From Glycomyces buryatensis (GTDB taxonomy: Bacteria; Actinomycetota; Actinomycetes; Mycobacteriales; Micromonosporaceae), in NCBI RefSeq assembly GCF_004912275.1, contig NZ_STGY01000083.1:62001-126000 (forward strand): a stretch of DNA of 64,000 nucleotides. The letters are read 5' to 3'. The notes below the pieces were generated by a model. It made no database searches. It worked only from the letters and a program-made list of their open reading frames with translations, and had not been told where the DNA came from. Positions 8,444 to 17,258 of the stretch are shown here, in pieces. A program made the translations under genes and the position numbers. Every line of letters starts with the position of its first letter. The stretch's first letter is position 1.

Positions 8444-8918
8444 GGCCACGCGCGTAGTTGACCGTCGAACGCTGATAACGCGGCAGATGCGGCGCCAAAG
8501 CGACCAACGCGACCGACAGGCCCTCCCGCTCGCGCCCCAGCTTCGCCAACGTCAGCGCCTCACACATCGCCAAAGCATCGTCGTACGCATCCGACCCGTT
8601 CGCCCGCTCGACACCCAGCATCGCCAAAGCCCGCTCAGGATGCCCGGTCTCACGCAGCGACGAGGCCATCTGAATCACCACCCGGCGGCGCCGCACCCCG
8701 TCGAGCCCGGCCGCGATCGCCCGCTCGTAGTAACCGACGGCCTGTTCGGTGAAACCGGTCGAATCGTGCGCGCCCCCGATCTCGAACAGCGCCACCGGAT
8801 CATCCGGGCCGCGCTCGGCGGCCAACTCCTTCATCGCGGCCACGAATTCCTCGCGCCCCATGGCATCCAGCCGCGCCCACAGCGCATCAAGACGCGCTTG
8901 CCAATCCGCATCAGTCAC
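8421..8918 (-). CDS. Tetratricopeptide-repeat protein
   Basis: 165 aa. GTG start 7 bases after a TAGGTT box on the minus strand. Residues ~40-160 form about three TPR-like helix pairs ('ALFEIGGAHDSTGFTEQAVGYYERAI', shown here only in part for length: 'EQAVGYYERAIAAGLDG', then 'ALAMLGVERANG'). Matches the short TPR proteins common in actinobacteria; role unknown, likely protein-protein contacts. Confidence 0.78.
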   Translation of the reverse strand: MTDADWQARLDALWARLDAMGREEFVAAMKELAAERGPDDPVALFEIGGAHDSTGFTEQAVGYYERAIAAGLDGVRRRRVVIQMASSLRETGHPERALAMLGVERANGSDAYDDALAMCEALTLAKLGREREGLSVALVALAPHLPRYQRSTVNYARGLIGREPL

Positions 8919-8928
8919 AGAGGCGAAC

Positions 8929-9654
8929 CTATCTCGCCGAAATGCCGTCGGGGAGTGCGCCCAGACCCGCCAGCAACTCCAAGCGCTCCGAGGCCGACAG
9001 CACCCGGTAGGCGGTTGCGTCAAGGCGGTCGGTCTCCGCCTCGACCCGGTCCCGCACCGGCCCCGGGCCGAGTCCGACGACCTCGCCGGCACTCAATCCG
9101 GCCGCGCGCCAAGCCGCCCGGTGCGCGTCCGCGCGATGATGGCGAAGCGCCCCCAACTGCGAGGCCAGCACCGCCGCCGGGCCGGCATCGTCCGCGGCGA
9201 ATACCGGCGTGAGACCCGAGAACGCCGGACCGCCGCTGCCCTGGCCCGCTTCCAGGACCCGGGCGGTCAAAGCGGACAACCGCTCCAGGCCGCCCAGACC
9301 CGGCATGGTCTCGATCGGCCGCGCACCCCACAGCCGCTCGGCCCCGGCGCCGACCGCCTCATCGACCGCCAGCGCCAATTGCCGGCCCGGCGCCGTCAAT
9401 TGCCAAACGCCATCAACGAGTTCGGCGATACCGCGGGCGAGCTCAGCTTCAGTGTCGAAGCCGCTGTAGGTCTTCCACGCCGCGACCGCCTCGGCCGGCA
9501 CCGGATGGTCCAGCAGCGCGTAATAGCAATTGACCTCGATGCCCGGATTCAGGCCCCGCTGCTCGTACAGCGCCCGAACCCGCGCGTGCGACGCGCCTCG
9601 CAGCCCGACGTACACCCGGTCGATAACCGGCCGGATCACTCCCGCGAATTCCAC
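8929..9654 (-). CDS. SCO6745-like conserved protein
   Basis: 241 aa, GTG start with an AGGAG site. Mostly alpha-helical, with an N-terminal ~90-residue part that looks like a winged-helix ('AELARGIAELVDGVWQLTA'), followed by an Ala/Gly-rich helical region. It resembles the actinobacterial SCO6745 family, whose function is unknown. Divergent from a mycothiol-type protein. Confidence 0.6.
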   Translation of the reverse strand: MEFAGVIRPVIDRVYVGLRGASHARVRALYEQRGLNPGIEVNCYYALLDHPVPAEAVAAWKTYSGFDTEAELARGIAELVDGVWQLTAPGRQLALAVDEAVGAGAERLWGARPIETMPGLGGLERLSALTARVLEAGQGSGGPAFSGLTPVFAADDAGPAAVLASQLGALRHHRADAHRAAWRAAGLSAGEVVGLGPGPVRDRVEAETDRLDATAYRVLSASERLELLAGLGALPDGISAR

Positions 9655-9694
9655 CGGAGGCTCCTCTCACCTTGTGGACCAATAGGATGCGTTC

Positions 9695-10363
9695 ATGGTC
9701 GCATCCCGTTCACTGGCCGCCCTCGCCGACGAGTCCGGCCGTCTGGCCGCCGCCCTGCCCGCACTCACCGTGGCCCAGTGGGCCGCCCCCACCCGGTGCG
9801 AGCCGTGGGACTGCGCGGCGCTGCTGGCCCACACCAGCCAGGCCGTCGAACGGCTCTTCGCGATGCTCGACGCCGAGCCACCGGCCGAGGCCACCGTGGA
9901 CGCCGCGGGGTACTACCGGCCCGACGAGCGCTTCGCGCCCGAGATCGACCGCGTCCGCGTCGAAGGTTCGATGCGCGAGGGCCGCATCGGCGGGCCCGCG
10001 CTGGCCGCCCGCTTCAACGAGATGTGGCCCGAGGCGGTCCGGCGATGCGAGGCCGAGGGGCCGGGGCGGCTCGTGACGACCCGCCACGGCGACCCGATGA
10101 CCCTCGAGGACTTCCTGACTACGCGCGTGGTCGAAGTGGCCGTCCACGGCATGGACCTGGCCGACGCGGCCGGTATCGAACGCTGGACGGGTCCGGCCGC
10201 GGCCGAGGTGGTCACCGATCTCCTGCTGCCGGTTGGCGGGCTTGACCGGCTCGGCTGGGACGGGGTCGGTTTCATCGCCAAGGCCACCGGGCGCGACGCG
10301 CTCACCGGGGGCGAACGCGAGCAGGTCCAAGCGGCCGGCATCACCTGGCTGACCCTCGGCTAA
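9695..10363 (+). CDS. Maleylpyruvate isomerase family mycothiol-dependent protein
   Basis: 222 aa. N-terminal DinB-like helix bundle with 'ALLAHTSQAVERLF' and 'VVEVAVHGMDLADA', placing the family's two metal histidines, plus a short C-terminal domain. Predicted mycothiol-dependent isomerase/transferase; substrate unknown. A TAGGAT box 6 bases before the ATG indicates a leaderless transcript. Confidence 0.8.
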   Translation: MVASRSLAALADESGRLAAALPALTVAQWAAPTRCEPWDCAALLAHTSQAVERLFAMLDAEPPAEATVDAAGYYRPDERFAPEIDRVRVEGSMREGRIGGPALAARFNEMWPEAVRRCEAEGPGRLVTTRHGDPMTLEDFLTTRVVEVAVHGMDLADAAGIERWTGPAAAEVVTDLLLPVGGLDRLGWDGVGFIAKATGRDALTGGEREQVQAAGITWLTLG

Positions 10364-11052
10364 CACGCTGCGGCGTACTCCAGCAGCGCCGCCTGCTCGG
10401 CCTCGTCGACGCTGAGGTCCCATTCGGTCTTGACCTGGGTCCACGCCCAGATATAGGCGCACCAGACCGTTTCGTCGGTCGGCATCCAATCGGCCGGGTC
10501 CTTATCGGACTTCGACCGGTTCGAGGAGGCGGTGACCGCGACCAGATGCCACGGCTGCTCCAGCGAATTGGCGTACGCCTGGCGGTCCTCGGTGGTCCAG
10601 TCGCCCGCGCCCGAACCCCAGGCCTCCTTGAGCGGCACGAAGTGGTCGATGTCCAGATCCCCGGATTCGGTGACGGTCTCGCCGTCGTACATCGACATCC
10701 ATTCGCCGCTCATGGTCTCGCCGCAGTCGCCCGCGGTGAGGTTCCCGGACAGGTCCTGGGCGACCAGGACGTCATCGCGGGCGTCGCAGCCGTTGTCGTC
10801 ATCGTCCCTCCAGTGGGGGAACAGCGACCGGTCATAGCCCGCATCGGCCTCTTCGGCGACGGTGAGGGCCTCGATTTGGGCCGCCAGGTCGGCGCCGTCG
10901 ATCTCGGTGACGAACGGCGGCATATCCGTCGTCGCCATCCCGTCCGAGGACGGCGGCGACTCCTCGGCCCCCAGTCCTCCGGGTGCCTTGCAAGCGGCCA
11001 AGGGCAATAGGCAGGCCAAGGCGAGCACACTGGCGCGAACAACGGAGCGCAT
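10360..11052 (-). CDS. HNH-family (DUF1524-like) secreted lipoprotein nuclease
   Basis: 230 aa. It begins with a lipoprotein signal ending in 'LPLAACKAPGG' (lipid cysteine near residue 19). The mature part has conserved 'DIDHFVPLKEAWGSGA' and a later 'NRSKSDKDPADWMP', the hallmarks of extracellular HNH/GmrSD-C-like nucleases. Probably a surface DNA-degrading enzyme for nutrient scavenging. Starts further upstream would bury the lipobox. Overlaps the convergent upstream gene by 4 bases. Confidence 0.85.
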   Translation of the reverse strand: MRSVVRASVLALACLLPLAACKAPGGLGAEESPPSSDGMATTDMPPFVTEIDGADLAAQIEALTVAEEADAGYDRSLFPHWRDDDDNGCDARDDVLVAQDLSGNLTAGDCGETMSGEWMSMYDGETVTESGDLDIDHFVPLKEAWGSGAGDWTTEDRQAYANSLEQPWHLVAVTASSNRSKSDKDPADWMPTDETVWCAYIWAWTQVKTEWDLSVDEAEQAALLEYAAAC

Positions 11053-11287
11053 AAGCAGGGGTCCTAACTGACCGGGGAGGCGACCGGGACGCGGGCGTAC
11101 ACCCCGGATGGGGGCAACGTAACACACTCGTGTCGGGGCGGGAAGGTCCAAAACCGGCGGGGTGACGCACCTGAGCGGCCGGAAAAACTTCGGCACCGCC
11201 TGGCCCATCGCCTGGAAATCGTCACACCCCGGGTCCACCATGAGAAGGACCGAACTATCCGCGATCCAGGCAAGGAGGCCCGGAGCA

Positions 11288-12430
11288 ATGGGTTATCTCG
11301 TCCTCATCGGCACACGCAAAGGCCTGTTCACCGCCACCAGCGACAACCGCACCGACTGGGAGGTGAAGGGCCCGGTCATTCTCGACAAGGACGGATTCAC
11401 CGCCGTCGCCGAGATCTACTCGGTCGCCGCCGACGCCGCCACCGGCCGCATCCTCATCGGCGCCGACACGTTCTTCGGCCCCTCCATCTGGCGCTCAGGC
11501 GACTACGCCCGGACCTGGTCCGAACCCGAGAAAGCCCCGATGGCCTTCCCCCAGGACCTGCCCTACCGGCCGCTGGACTTCTCCGAGGCCGCCGGGATCG
11601 ACCAGCCCGAATCCGACCAGAACAACACCGTCAAACGCATCTGGCAGCTGGCCTTCGGGCCAGGCGAGCGGGTGTGGGCCGGAGTCGAACCCACCAGCCT
11701 GTGGGTCAGCGACGACGGCGGCCAGACCTTCGCCTTCAACCAGCCCCTATGGGACCACCCCGAGCACACCACTTGGGCCTCCGGCGCCGGCGGACCCGCC
11801 GTCCACACCATCGTCCCCGACCCGGCCGACCCCGAGGCGCTCACCATCGCCATCTCCTCGGGCGGGATCTACCAGACCGACGACGACGGCCAGAGCTGGA
11901 CGGGCATCACCAAGGGCATCACCGCCGACTACAGCCCCGAGGACGCCCCCGAATCCGGGCAGTGCATCCACAAGGTCACTCGCGGCACCGACAGCACCCT
12001 GTTCGTCCAGAGCCACGGACCGGCCTACCGCTCCACCCGCCCCGACGGCGGCTGGACCAATATCTCCGGTGACCTGCCGACGAACTTCGGCTTCGCGATG
12101 ATCGCCCACCCGACCCTGGACGGCAACGTCATCGCCTGGCCGTGCACCGAATCGATGGAACGCACCCCGCCAGGCCGCCAGGTCGGACCCTGGCGCACCA
12201 CCGACTCCGGCGAGACGTGGAACGCCTGGACCGACGGCCTGCCCACCGACCCCTACTTCGGCGGGGTCCTGCGCGACGGCGCCTGCACCGACGCCGCCGC
12301 CGACCCCGGCTGGTACTTCGGCACCCGCTGCGGCGACATCTGGACCGCCACCGACTCCGGCGGCACCTGGAACAGCATCGCCGCGCACCTGCCCGACGTG
12401 CTGTGCGTCCGAGCGATCGAGACCCCGTAA
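11288..12430 (+). CDS. BNR/sialidase-like beta-propeller protein
   Basis: 380 aa, ATG preceded by AAGGAGG. It contains repeated Asp-box/BNR-like motifs ('SDDGGQTF', 'TDDDGQSW', 'TTDSGETW', 'TDSGGTW'), giving a propeller fold related to sialidase/YCF48 proteins. No signal peptide is apparent, so it is likely cytoplasmic and not a true sialidase. It starts 'MGYLVLIGTRKGLF' as in a conserved actinobacterial family. Its stop codon shares one base with the start of the MoaD-like gene. Confidence 0.82.
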   Translation: MGYLVLIGTRKGLFTATSDNRTDWEVKGPVILDKDGFTAVAEIYSVAADAATGRILIGADTFFGPSIWRSGDYARTWSEPEKAPMAFPQDLPYRPLDFSEAAGIDQPESDQNNTVKRIWQLAFGPGERVWAGVEPTSLWVSDDGGQTFAFNQPLWDHPEHTTWASGAGGPAVHTIVPDPADPEALTIAISSGGIYQTDDDGQSWTGITKGITADYSPEDAPESGQCIHKVTRGTDSTLFVQSHGPAYRSTRPDGGWTNISGDLPTNFGFAMIAHPTLDGNVIAWPCTESMERTPPGRQVGPWRTTDSGETWNAWTDGLPTDPYFGGVLRDGACTDAAADPGWYFGTRCGDIWTATDSGGTWNSIAAHLPDVLCVRAIETP

Positions 12431-12711
12431 TGGACACCGAGATTAAGATCCCCGCCGCGCTCGCCAGCGAATGCGGCGGTGCCCGCAAAGTCACCGTCCA
12501 CACCGGGCCCGAACCGGACCTCGCGGCCCTCCTCGACGCACTCGCGGCCGACTACCCGCGCCTGGGGCGGCGCCTGCGGGACGAGGCCGGACAGCTGCGG
12601 CGCTACGTCAATATCTTCCTCGACGACGAGGAATGCCGCCGCGTCGGCGGATTGACCGCACCCACCACCGGCCGCATCGTCCAGATCCTGCCCTCCATCG
12701 CCGGAGGCTGA
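12430..12711 (+). CDS. MoaD/ThiS-family ubiquitin-like protein
   Basis: 93 aa beta-grasp protein ending 'ILPSIAGG', the di-glycine tail that is adenylated and thiocarboxylated in MoaD/ThiS sulphur carriers. Start overlaps the propeller gene stop (TAATG), so the two are translationally coupled. No MoaE, MoeB or ThiF partner lies nearby; an E1-like enzyme would have to act in trans. Confidence 0.88.
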   Translation: MDTEIKIPAALASECGGARKVTVHTGPEPDLAALLDALAADYPRLGRRLRDEAGQLRRYVNIFLDDEECRRVGGLTAPTTGRIVQILPSIAGG

Positions 12712-12722
12712 CCTCGAGCGAC

Positions 12723-12757
12723 AAAAAGGGGCGCCCCGCCAACCAGGCAAGGCGCCC
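12723..12757 (-). terminator. Rho-independent terminator of the FKBP gene
   Basis: On the minus strand, GGGCGCC (12751-12757) pairs with GGCGCCC (12729-12735) around a 15-base loop. It is followed by C and a T5 tract (12723-12727), 18 bases beyond the FKBP stop codon. Confidence 0.7.
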
Positions 12758-12774
12758 AACAAAAACTGCCGCGG

Positions 12775-13371
12775 CTACGACTGGCCGTTGACCGCCAGGA
12801 CGTCCACGACGAACACCAGCGTCTCGTTCGGGGCGATCACGCCGCCGGCGCCGGCCGAACCGTAACCGAGGGCCGGCGGGATCACCAGCAGCCGCCGGTC
12901 GCCCACGTGCGCGCCCAGCAGGCCGTCGTTCCAGCCCTGGATCACCGGCGCCGACCCCAGCGGGGTCACGTCGAACGGCTGCGCGCCCCGATCCCACGAA
13001 GCGTCGAACCCGGCTCCAGTCGACCACGACCAGCCCGCGTACTGCACGCTCACCGCGTCGCCGGCCTTCGCCTCGGTGCCCTCACCGTCGACCACATTCT
13101 GAGCGAACAGCTCAGCGGGCGGGTCGCAATCGGGGACCTTCACCGCGGGCTTGAGGGCCGTATCGGTCGACACTTCGACCTCGCAGCCCTCGCTGATCTC
13201 CACTGCCGTCATTTCCAGCTCCGTTTCAGTTTCAGCCTCGGCGCTCGCACCGGCGCTCTCGGACTCGGACTCGGTCTCATCGGCGGCTCCGGCATCGGCG
13301 CCGGTGCCGCACCCGGCCAGCGCGCCCGCCGCAAAGCAGGCCGCGACCAACGGGGTCCACACTCGTCTCAT
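12775..13371 (-). CDS. FKBP-type peptidyl-prolyl cis-trans isomerase lipoprotein
   Basis: 198 aa. Signal peptide with lipobox 'ALAGCG' near residue 19, then a Glu/Ser/Ala-rich low-complexity linker. The C-terminal ~100 residues are an FKBP domain ('VSVQYAGWSWSTGAGFDASW', 'VIQGWNDGLLGAHVGDRRLL', 'YGSAGAGGVIAPNETLVF'). Predicted extracytoplasmic folding catalyst anchored to the membrane. The ATG at 13371 gives a canonical signal peptide; a GTG at 13389 is the alternative. Confidence 0.88.
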   Translation of the reverse strand: MRRVWTPLVAACFAAGALAGCGTGADAGAADETESESESAGASAEAETETELEMTAVEISEGCEVEVSTDTALKPAVKVPDCDPPAELFAQNVVDGEGTEAKAGDAVSVQYAGWSWSTGAGFDASWDRGAQPFDVTPLGSAPVIQGWNDGLLGAHVGDRRLLVIPPALGYGSAGAGGVIAPNETLVFVVDVLAVNGQS

Positions 13372-13410
13372 CAAACGGCTCTCAGCCACCGAGGGAACCT
13401 ACCACCTCAG

Positions 13411-13471
13411 GGGGTGGCTGGTGGTGCCGGAAGGTCTGGCTCCGGCCCCACCCGGCACCACCAGCCACCCC
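13411..13471. repeat. Perfect 20-bp inverted repeat between divergent genes
   Basis: The arms 13411-13430 and 13452-13471 are exact reverse complements (left arm GGGGTGGCTGGTGGTGCCGG) separated by 21 bases. It sits between the starts of the divergent FKBP and MarR genes, so it is not positioned as a terminator for either. It may be an operator or an RNA structure in one leader. Confidence 0.8.
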
Positions 13472-13544
13472 TAGCCCGCGCGCCGTCCGGCCCGGGGCCG
13501 GACGGCCTATGCTGGTTCGGGCCGATCGCAGGGGAGCAGCCAGA

Positions 13545-14033
13545 ATGAACGAGATTGCCGACGGGAACGACGCGGCGACCAGGCGGGGCCTGGGTGTGCG
13601 GGTCACCGGTCGCCTGCGCGAGTTGACCGTGCAGTTGTCGCTGCTCAACCACCAGGTCGCCGCCCGCGCCGGCATTCAGGACGTTGATCTGGACTGCCTC
13701 GACATCGTCTCCCGTGAAGGGCCTCTGACGCCGAGTGCGTTGGCGCGCAAGGCGGGGCTCCACCCGGCCACCACCACCGGCGTCATCGACCGGCTGGAGA
13801 AGGCCGGGTGGGTGCGGCGCGAGCGGGTGCCGACCGACCGGCGGGCCGTCCACATCACGTTCATACCCGATCGGGCCGGGGAGATCCTCGGCCTCTATGC
13901 CCCGATGGCCACCGCCATCGGCGAGATCTGCCAGGACTACAGCCCGGCCGAGCTCGAGGCGATCGGCTCGTTCCTGGAGCGGGCGACCGGGGCCGGCCTG
14001 GAGGCGACGGCGATCGTCTCCGAACGAGGCTAG
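13545..14033 (+). CDS. MarR family transcriptional regulator
   Basis: 162 aa, ATG with a GGGGAG site 8 bases upstream. Winged HTH clear: 'GPLTPSALARKAGLHPATTT' and the wing 'RRERVPTDRRAVHITF'. Dimerisation helices flank it. Convergent, with a 4-base overlap, with an NAD(P)-binding reductase that is a plausible but unproven target. Confidence 0.9.
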   Translation: MNEIADGNDAATRRGLGVRVTGRLRELTVQLSLLNHQVAARAGIQDVDLDCLDIVSREGPLTPSALARKAGLHPATTTGVIDRLEKAGWVRRERVPTDRRAVHITFIPDRAGEILGLYAPMATAIGEICQDYSPAELEAIGSFLERATGAGLEATAIVSERG

Positions 14034-14692
14034 TTCGCCACGCCCAGCACCCGGCGGCTCGATGCCGGGTCGGCCAGGGCCGCCAGCATCGCATGGGCGA
14101 CGTCGGCGCGGGCGATCTTGATGCCGCCGCGGGGCATGGCGCCCTCGACGGTCCGGTAGGCGCCGGTGGCGGGCTTGTCGGTCAGCTGCGGCGGACGCAC
14201 GATCGTCCAATCCAGTCCCGAGTCCATGATCAGGTCCTCCATGGCCGCCAGGTCCTCATAGTGCTCGCGCAGGACACGTTTGACGATCGCCATTCCGAGT
14301 TTGTCGAGGGCGCTGGCGTTCGGCTCCGTTCTCGGCTTGTCCGGCCGGGCGGGGGAGGGAAAAGTGCCGATCGGGGCGGCCGACAGGGCGACCAGTCGCG
14401 CGCAACCGGTGGCCTGCATCGCCTCGATGAGGGCGCCGGTGCCGCGGGTGGCGACGCCGGCCTCGGCCTTGGAGGTGGCCCCGAGCGCCGAGACGACCGC
14501 GTCGGCCCCGGCCAGTGCCTCGGCCAGAGCGGCCGGGTCCGGGTTCGACAGGTCGGCCTGGACCGCGGGGGTTCCGGCGGGGAGTTTGCCCGGACTGCGC
14601 ACGAGCGCGGTGACGTCGTGTCCGGCCGAGAGCGCCCCGGAGAGTACGAGCCTGCCGGTCGCGCCGGTGGCGGCGGCGATGGTGAGTTTCAT
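14030..14692 (-). CDS. NAD(P)-binding (NmrA/SDR-like) oxidoreductase
   Basis: 220 aa atypical short-chain dehydrogenase. The Rossmann motif 'AAATGATGRLVLSGAL' is at the N-terminus. No canonical YxxxK dyad is evident, placing it with NmrA/BVR-B-like NAD(P)H-binding proteins that act as reductases or redox sensors. 'SGLDWTIVRPPQLTD' is the usual family signature near residue 160. Confidence 0.82.
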   Translation of the reverse strand: MKLTIAAATGATGRLVLSGALSAGHDVTALVRSPGKLPAGTPAVQADLSNPDPAALAEALAGADAVVSALGATSKAEAGVATRGTGALIEAMQATGCARLVALSAAPIGTFPSPARPDKPRTEPNASALDKLGMAIVKRVLREHYEDLAAMEDLIMDSGLDWTIVRPPQLTDKPATGAYRTVEGAMPRGGIKIARADVAHAMLAALADPASSRRVLGVAN

Positions 14693-14765
14693 GGTGTGCT
14701 CCTCGCAAAAGTGGTACGAGAATCATAACATCGGGGATTCGTATTAAGGTTGGTCGCGATGTCGG

Positions 14766-15230
14766 CTACGACACCTCGGGCAGCTGATCGAGGACTCGGT
14801 TGTGCACCCGCTGGAAGATCAGCGACGTCTCGAACCGGTCCACCTCCGGGCGCGTGGCCAGCCGGTCGACCAGGAATGCGTGCAGGCGTTCGGGACTCTG
14901 CACCGCCACGTGCAGCACGATGTCGCCGTCACCGGAGACCACGAACAGCGTCAGCACCTCCGGCCATGACGAGACCGTCCCCTTGAGGGCCTCATAGGAG
15001 GGCCGCGAGTGCTTGCGCAGCCGCACCGTCACCAGCGCCTGCACCTCGCGCCGCAGCGCGTCCAGATCCACATCGGCGTGGAAGCCCCGGATCACCCCGT
15101 GTTTGCGCAGCAGCCGCACCCGCTCCAAACAGGTCGAGGGCGCCACGCCGATCCGGCGGGCCAGCTCCCGGTTCGACAACCGCGCATCCGACTGCAACAA
15201 ACGTACGATCGCCGCATCAAGTTCGTCCAT
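14766..15230 (-). CDS. Lrp/AsnC family transcriptional regulator
   Basis: 154 aa. N-terminal HTH ('DARLSNRELARRIGVAPST') and C-terminal RAM/ACT ligand domain. It senses amino acids and usually controls their transport; here it is divergent from a YjeH-like amino-acid exporter, the expected target. A CATAAT box 6 bases before the ATG suggests leaderless expression; earlier in-frame codons are rejected. Confidence 0.92.
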   Translation of the reverse strand: MDELDAAIVRLLQSDARLSNRELARRIGVAPSTCLERVRLLRKHGVIRGFHADVDLDALRREVQALVTVRLRKHSRPSYEALKGTVSSWPEVLTLFVVSGDGDIVLHVAVQSPERLHAFLVDRLATRPEVDRFETSLIFQRVHNRVLDQLPEVS

Positions 15231-15256
15231 GCACCGATTATGAACCAAATATCGAT

Positions 15257-15266
15257 CGAACGTTCG
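15257..15266. promoter_or_regulatory. Palindrome in the lrp/permease intergenic region
   Basis: CGAACGTTCG, a perfect 10-bp palindrome, lies 26 bases from the Lrp start and 44 from the permease start. Candidate core of an Lrp-binding site; such sites are degenerate, so the assignment is weak. Confidence 0.35.
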
Positions 15267-15310
15267 GCGGGTGCCCTGGAGTGCCGACCGCATGCTTAAG
15301 CTTTCGAGCT

Positions 15311-16642
15311 ATGGACACGCAAACGGCCGCTCCCTCCCGCGGCAGACTCGGCATCGGCCGCGGCACCGCACTCTACCTCGGTGCGATCCTCGGACCAGGC
15401 GTCCTCGTCCTCCCACAACTGGCCTCCGCCGCCGCCGGCCCCGCCTCCCTCCTCGCCTGGATCGGCCTGCTCCTGCTGTCGATCCCCGTCGCCATCACCC
15501 TCGCCTCCCTCGCCGCCCGCCACCCCGACGCCGGCGGCGTCGCCACCTTCACCCGCCTCGCCTTCGGACCCGACGCCGCGGCCATCGTCGGCTGGTGGTT
15601 CTACGCGGTCATCCCCATCGGCGCCGTCGCCGCCTCCTTCATCGGCACCGAATACCTCGCCGGCATCGTCGAGATGGACCGAACCGCCTCACTGGCCTGC
15701 GCCGCCGCCTTTATCGCCATCGCCTTCGCCACCAACCACGCCGGCCTGCGCCTCTCCGGCGGCGCCCAACTGATCCTCATGGGACTCCTCCTGGCACTCC
15801 TGGCCGCCGCCATCGCCACCGCCCTGCCCCACCTCCAATGGGCCAACTTCACCCCCTTCGCCCCCCACGGCGCCGCCGGCGTCCTCTCGGCCGCCGCCGT
15901 CCTCTTCTTCGCCTTCGCCGGATGGGAAGCCGCCACCCACCTGGCCGGCGAATTCACTGACCCCGCCCGCCAACTCCACCGCGTCACCGCCCTCGCCCTC
16001 ATCATCGTCACCGCCGTCTACCTCGGCCTCGCCACCGCCACCACCGGCGTCCTCGGCCCAGCCGCCGCACGTTCCCCGGTCCCGCTCACCGACCTCCTCG
16101 CCTACGGCTTCGGCTCCGCCGCCGCCCCCATCACCGCCATCGTCGCCACCGTCCTCACCCTGGGCGCCATGAACACCTTCATGGCCGGCGCCTCCCGCCT
16201 GGGCGCCGCCCTCGCCCGCGACGGCGCCATGCCCCGCCCCCTGGCCAAAGGCGGCAGCCCCGGCGCCGTACCCCACCGCAGCCTCGCCGTCCTCGCCACA
16301 CTCTCGGCTACGTCCTTCGCCGCCACCCTCTACTGGGACCTCGACCTCGACCAGACCATGCGCGCCACCTCCGCCTGCCTCGCCGCCGTCACCGTCCTCG
16401 CCTGCGCCAGCGCCATCAAACTCCTCCACGGCAACGCCGCCAAAACCACCGCGATCATCGCCACCGCCTTCACCGGAATCGTCCTCATCGGACTCGGGCC
16501 CTACCTGCTCGTGCCCGCCATCGTCGGCGCCATCGCCCTCGCATATCTGCGCACCCGCGGGCCTGGCAGACGCGAGCCGGCCCCCGCTACCCTTCAAGGA
16601 GGCACCACCGACACACCTCCGGCGATCCAAGGAGCCCCATGA
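15311..16642 (+). CDS. APC-superfamily amino-acid permease, YjeH-like exporter
   Basis: 443 aa with about 12 hydrophobic segments. The N-terminal 'ALYLGAILGPGVLVLPQLA' matches the helix-1 break of APC transporters. Overall pattern resembles E. coli YjeH, a methionine/branched-chain amino-acid exporter. Divergent from Lrp. TAAGCT ends 8 bases before the ATG. Its stop overlaps the start of the rhomboid gene (ATGA). Confidence 0.85.
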   Translation: MDTQTAAPSRGRLGIGRGTALYLGAILGPGVLVLPQLASAAAGPASLLAWIGLLLLSIPVAITLASLAARHPDAGGVATFTRLAFGPDAAAIVGWWFYAVIPIGAVAASFIGTEYLAGIVEMDRTASLACAAAFIAIAFATNHAGLRLSGGAQLILMGLLLALLAAAIATALPHLQWANFTPFAPHGAAGVLSAAAVLFFAFAGWEAATHLAGEFTDPARQLHRVTALALIIVTAVYLGLATATTGVLGPAAARSPVPLTDLLAYGFGSAAAPITAIVATVLTLGAMNTFMAGASRLGAALARDGAMPRPLAKGGSPGAVPHRSLAVLATLSATSFAATLYWDLDLDQTMRATSACLAAVTVLACASAIKLLHGNAAKTTAIIATAFTGIVLIGLGPYLLVPAIVGAIALAYLRTRGPGRREPAPATLQGGTTDTPPAIQGAP

Positions 16643-17253
16643 CCACCGGCCCCGCCCCCCGCACCCACCCACTGCGGCGCGCGCTGGCCCTGTGGGGCGC
16701 CGTCATCGCCGCGATGTGGCTGCTCTTGATCGCCGACTGGATGATCCCGGCGCAATTGACGCAGTGGGGCATCACCCCGCGCGAGAGTTCGGGGATCCTC
16801 CCGGGGTTCATCGCCGCGCCGTTCCTGCACGCCGGCACCGAGCACCTCGTGTCCAACATGGTGCCGCTCGCCGTCATGGGCATCATCGCCGCGCTGCGGG
16901 ACTGGCGGTCGTTCTGGATCGCCTTGGGCGCCATCGTCATCGTCTCAGACCTCGGCGTCTGGTTCATCTCGCCGGCCGGATCGGTCACCGTCGGCGCCTC
17001 CGGCGTCGTCTTCGGGCTCTTCGGCTACCTGCTGGGCCGCGGCATCTTCCACCGCAGGCTCGGCGACCTGCTCATCGCCGTCGCCTTGATCCTCGTCTAC
17101 GGGTCGATGGTGTGGGGCATCTTCCCCAGCCAGCCCCACATCTCCTGGCAGGGCCACATGTTCGGCTTCATCGGCGGCGCCGGTGCCGCCTACGCCCTGC
17201 GCGGCACCAGGAACACCTCGAAGGCGAACGTCCCCGCGCAGGCGGGCCAGTAG
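16639..17253 (+). CDS. Rhomboid-family intramembrane serine protease
   Basis: 204 aa, six predicted membrane helices. Catalytic dyad visible: Ser121 in 'VGASGVVFG' and His173 in 'WQGHMFGF', with the oxyanion-helping 'HLVSNM' (His69, Asn73). Cleaves transmembrane substrates within the bilayer. Translationally coupled (ATGA) to the amino-acid exporter, though a functional link is not obvious. Confidence 0.9.
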   Translation: MTTGPAPRTHPLRRALALWGAVIAAMWLLLIADWMIPAQLTQWGITPRESSGILPGFIAAPFLHAGTEHLVSNMVPLAVMGIIAALRDWRSFWIALGAIVIVSDLGVWFISPAGSVTVGASGVVFGLFGYLLGRGIFHRRLGDLLIAVALILVYGSMVWGIFPSQPHISWQGHMFGFIGGAGAAYALRGTRNTSKANVPAQAGQ

Positions 17254-17258
17254 CGGAC

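Noticed and set aside
15689-16672. Long Gly/Glu/Asp-rich ORF antisense to the permease gene
   Set aside because: Low-complexity shadow of a GC-rich coding strand, with no ribosome site and no domain; the opposite strand encodes a clear APC transporter.
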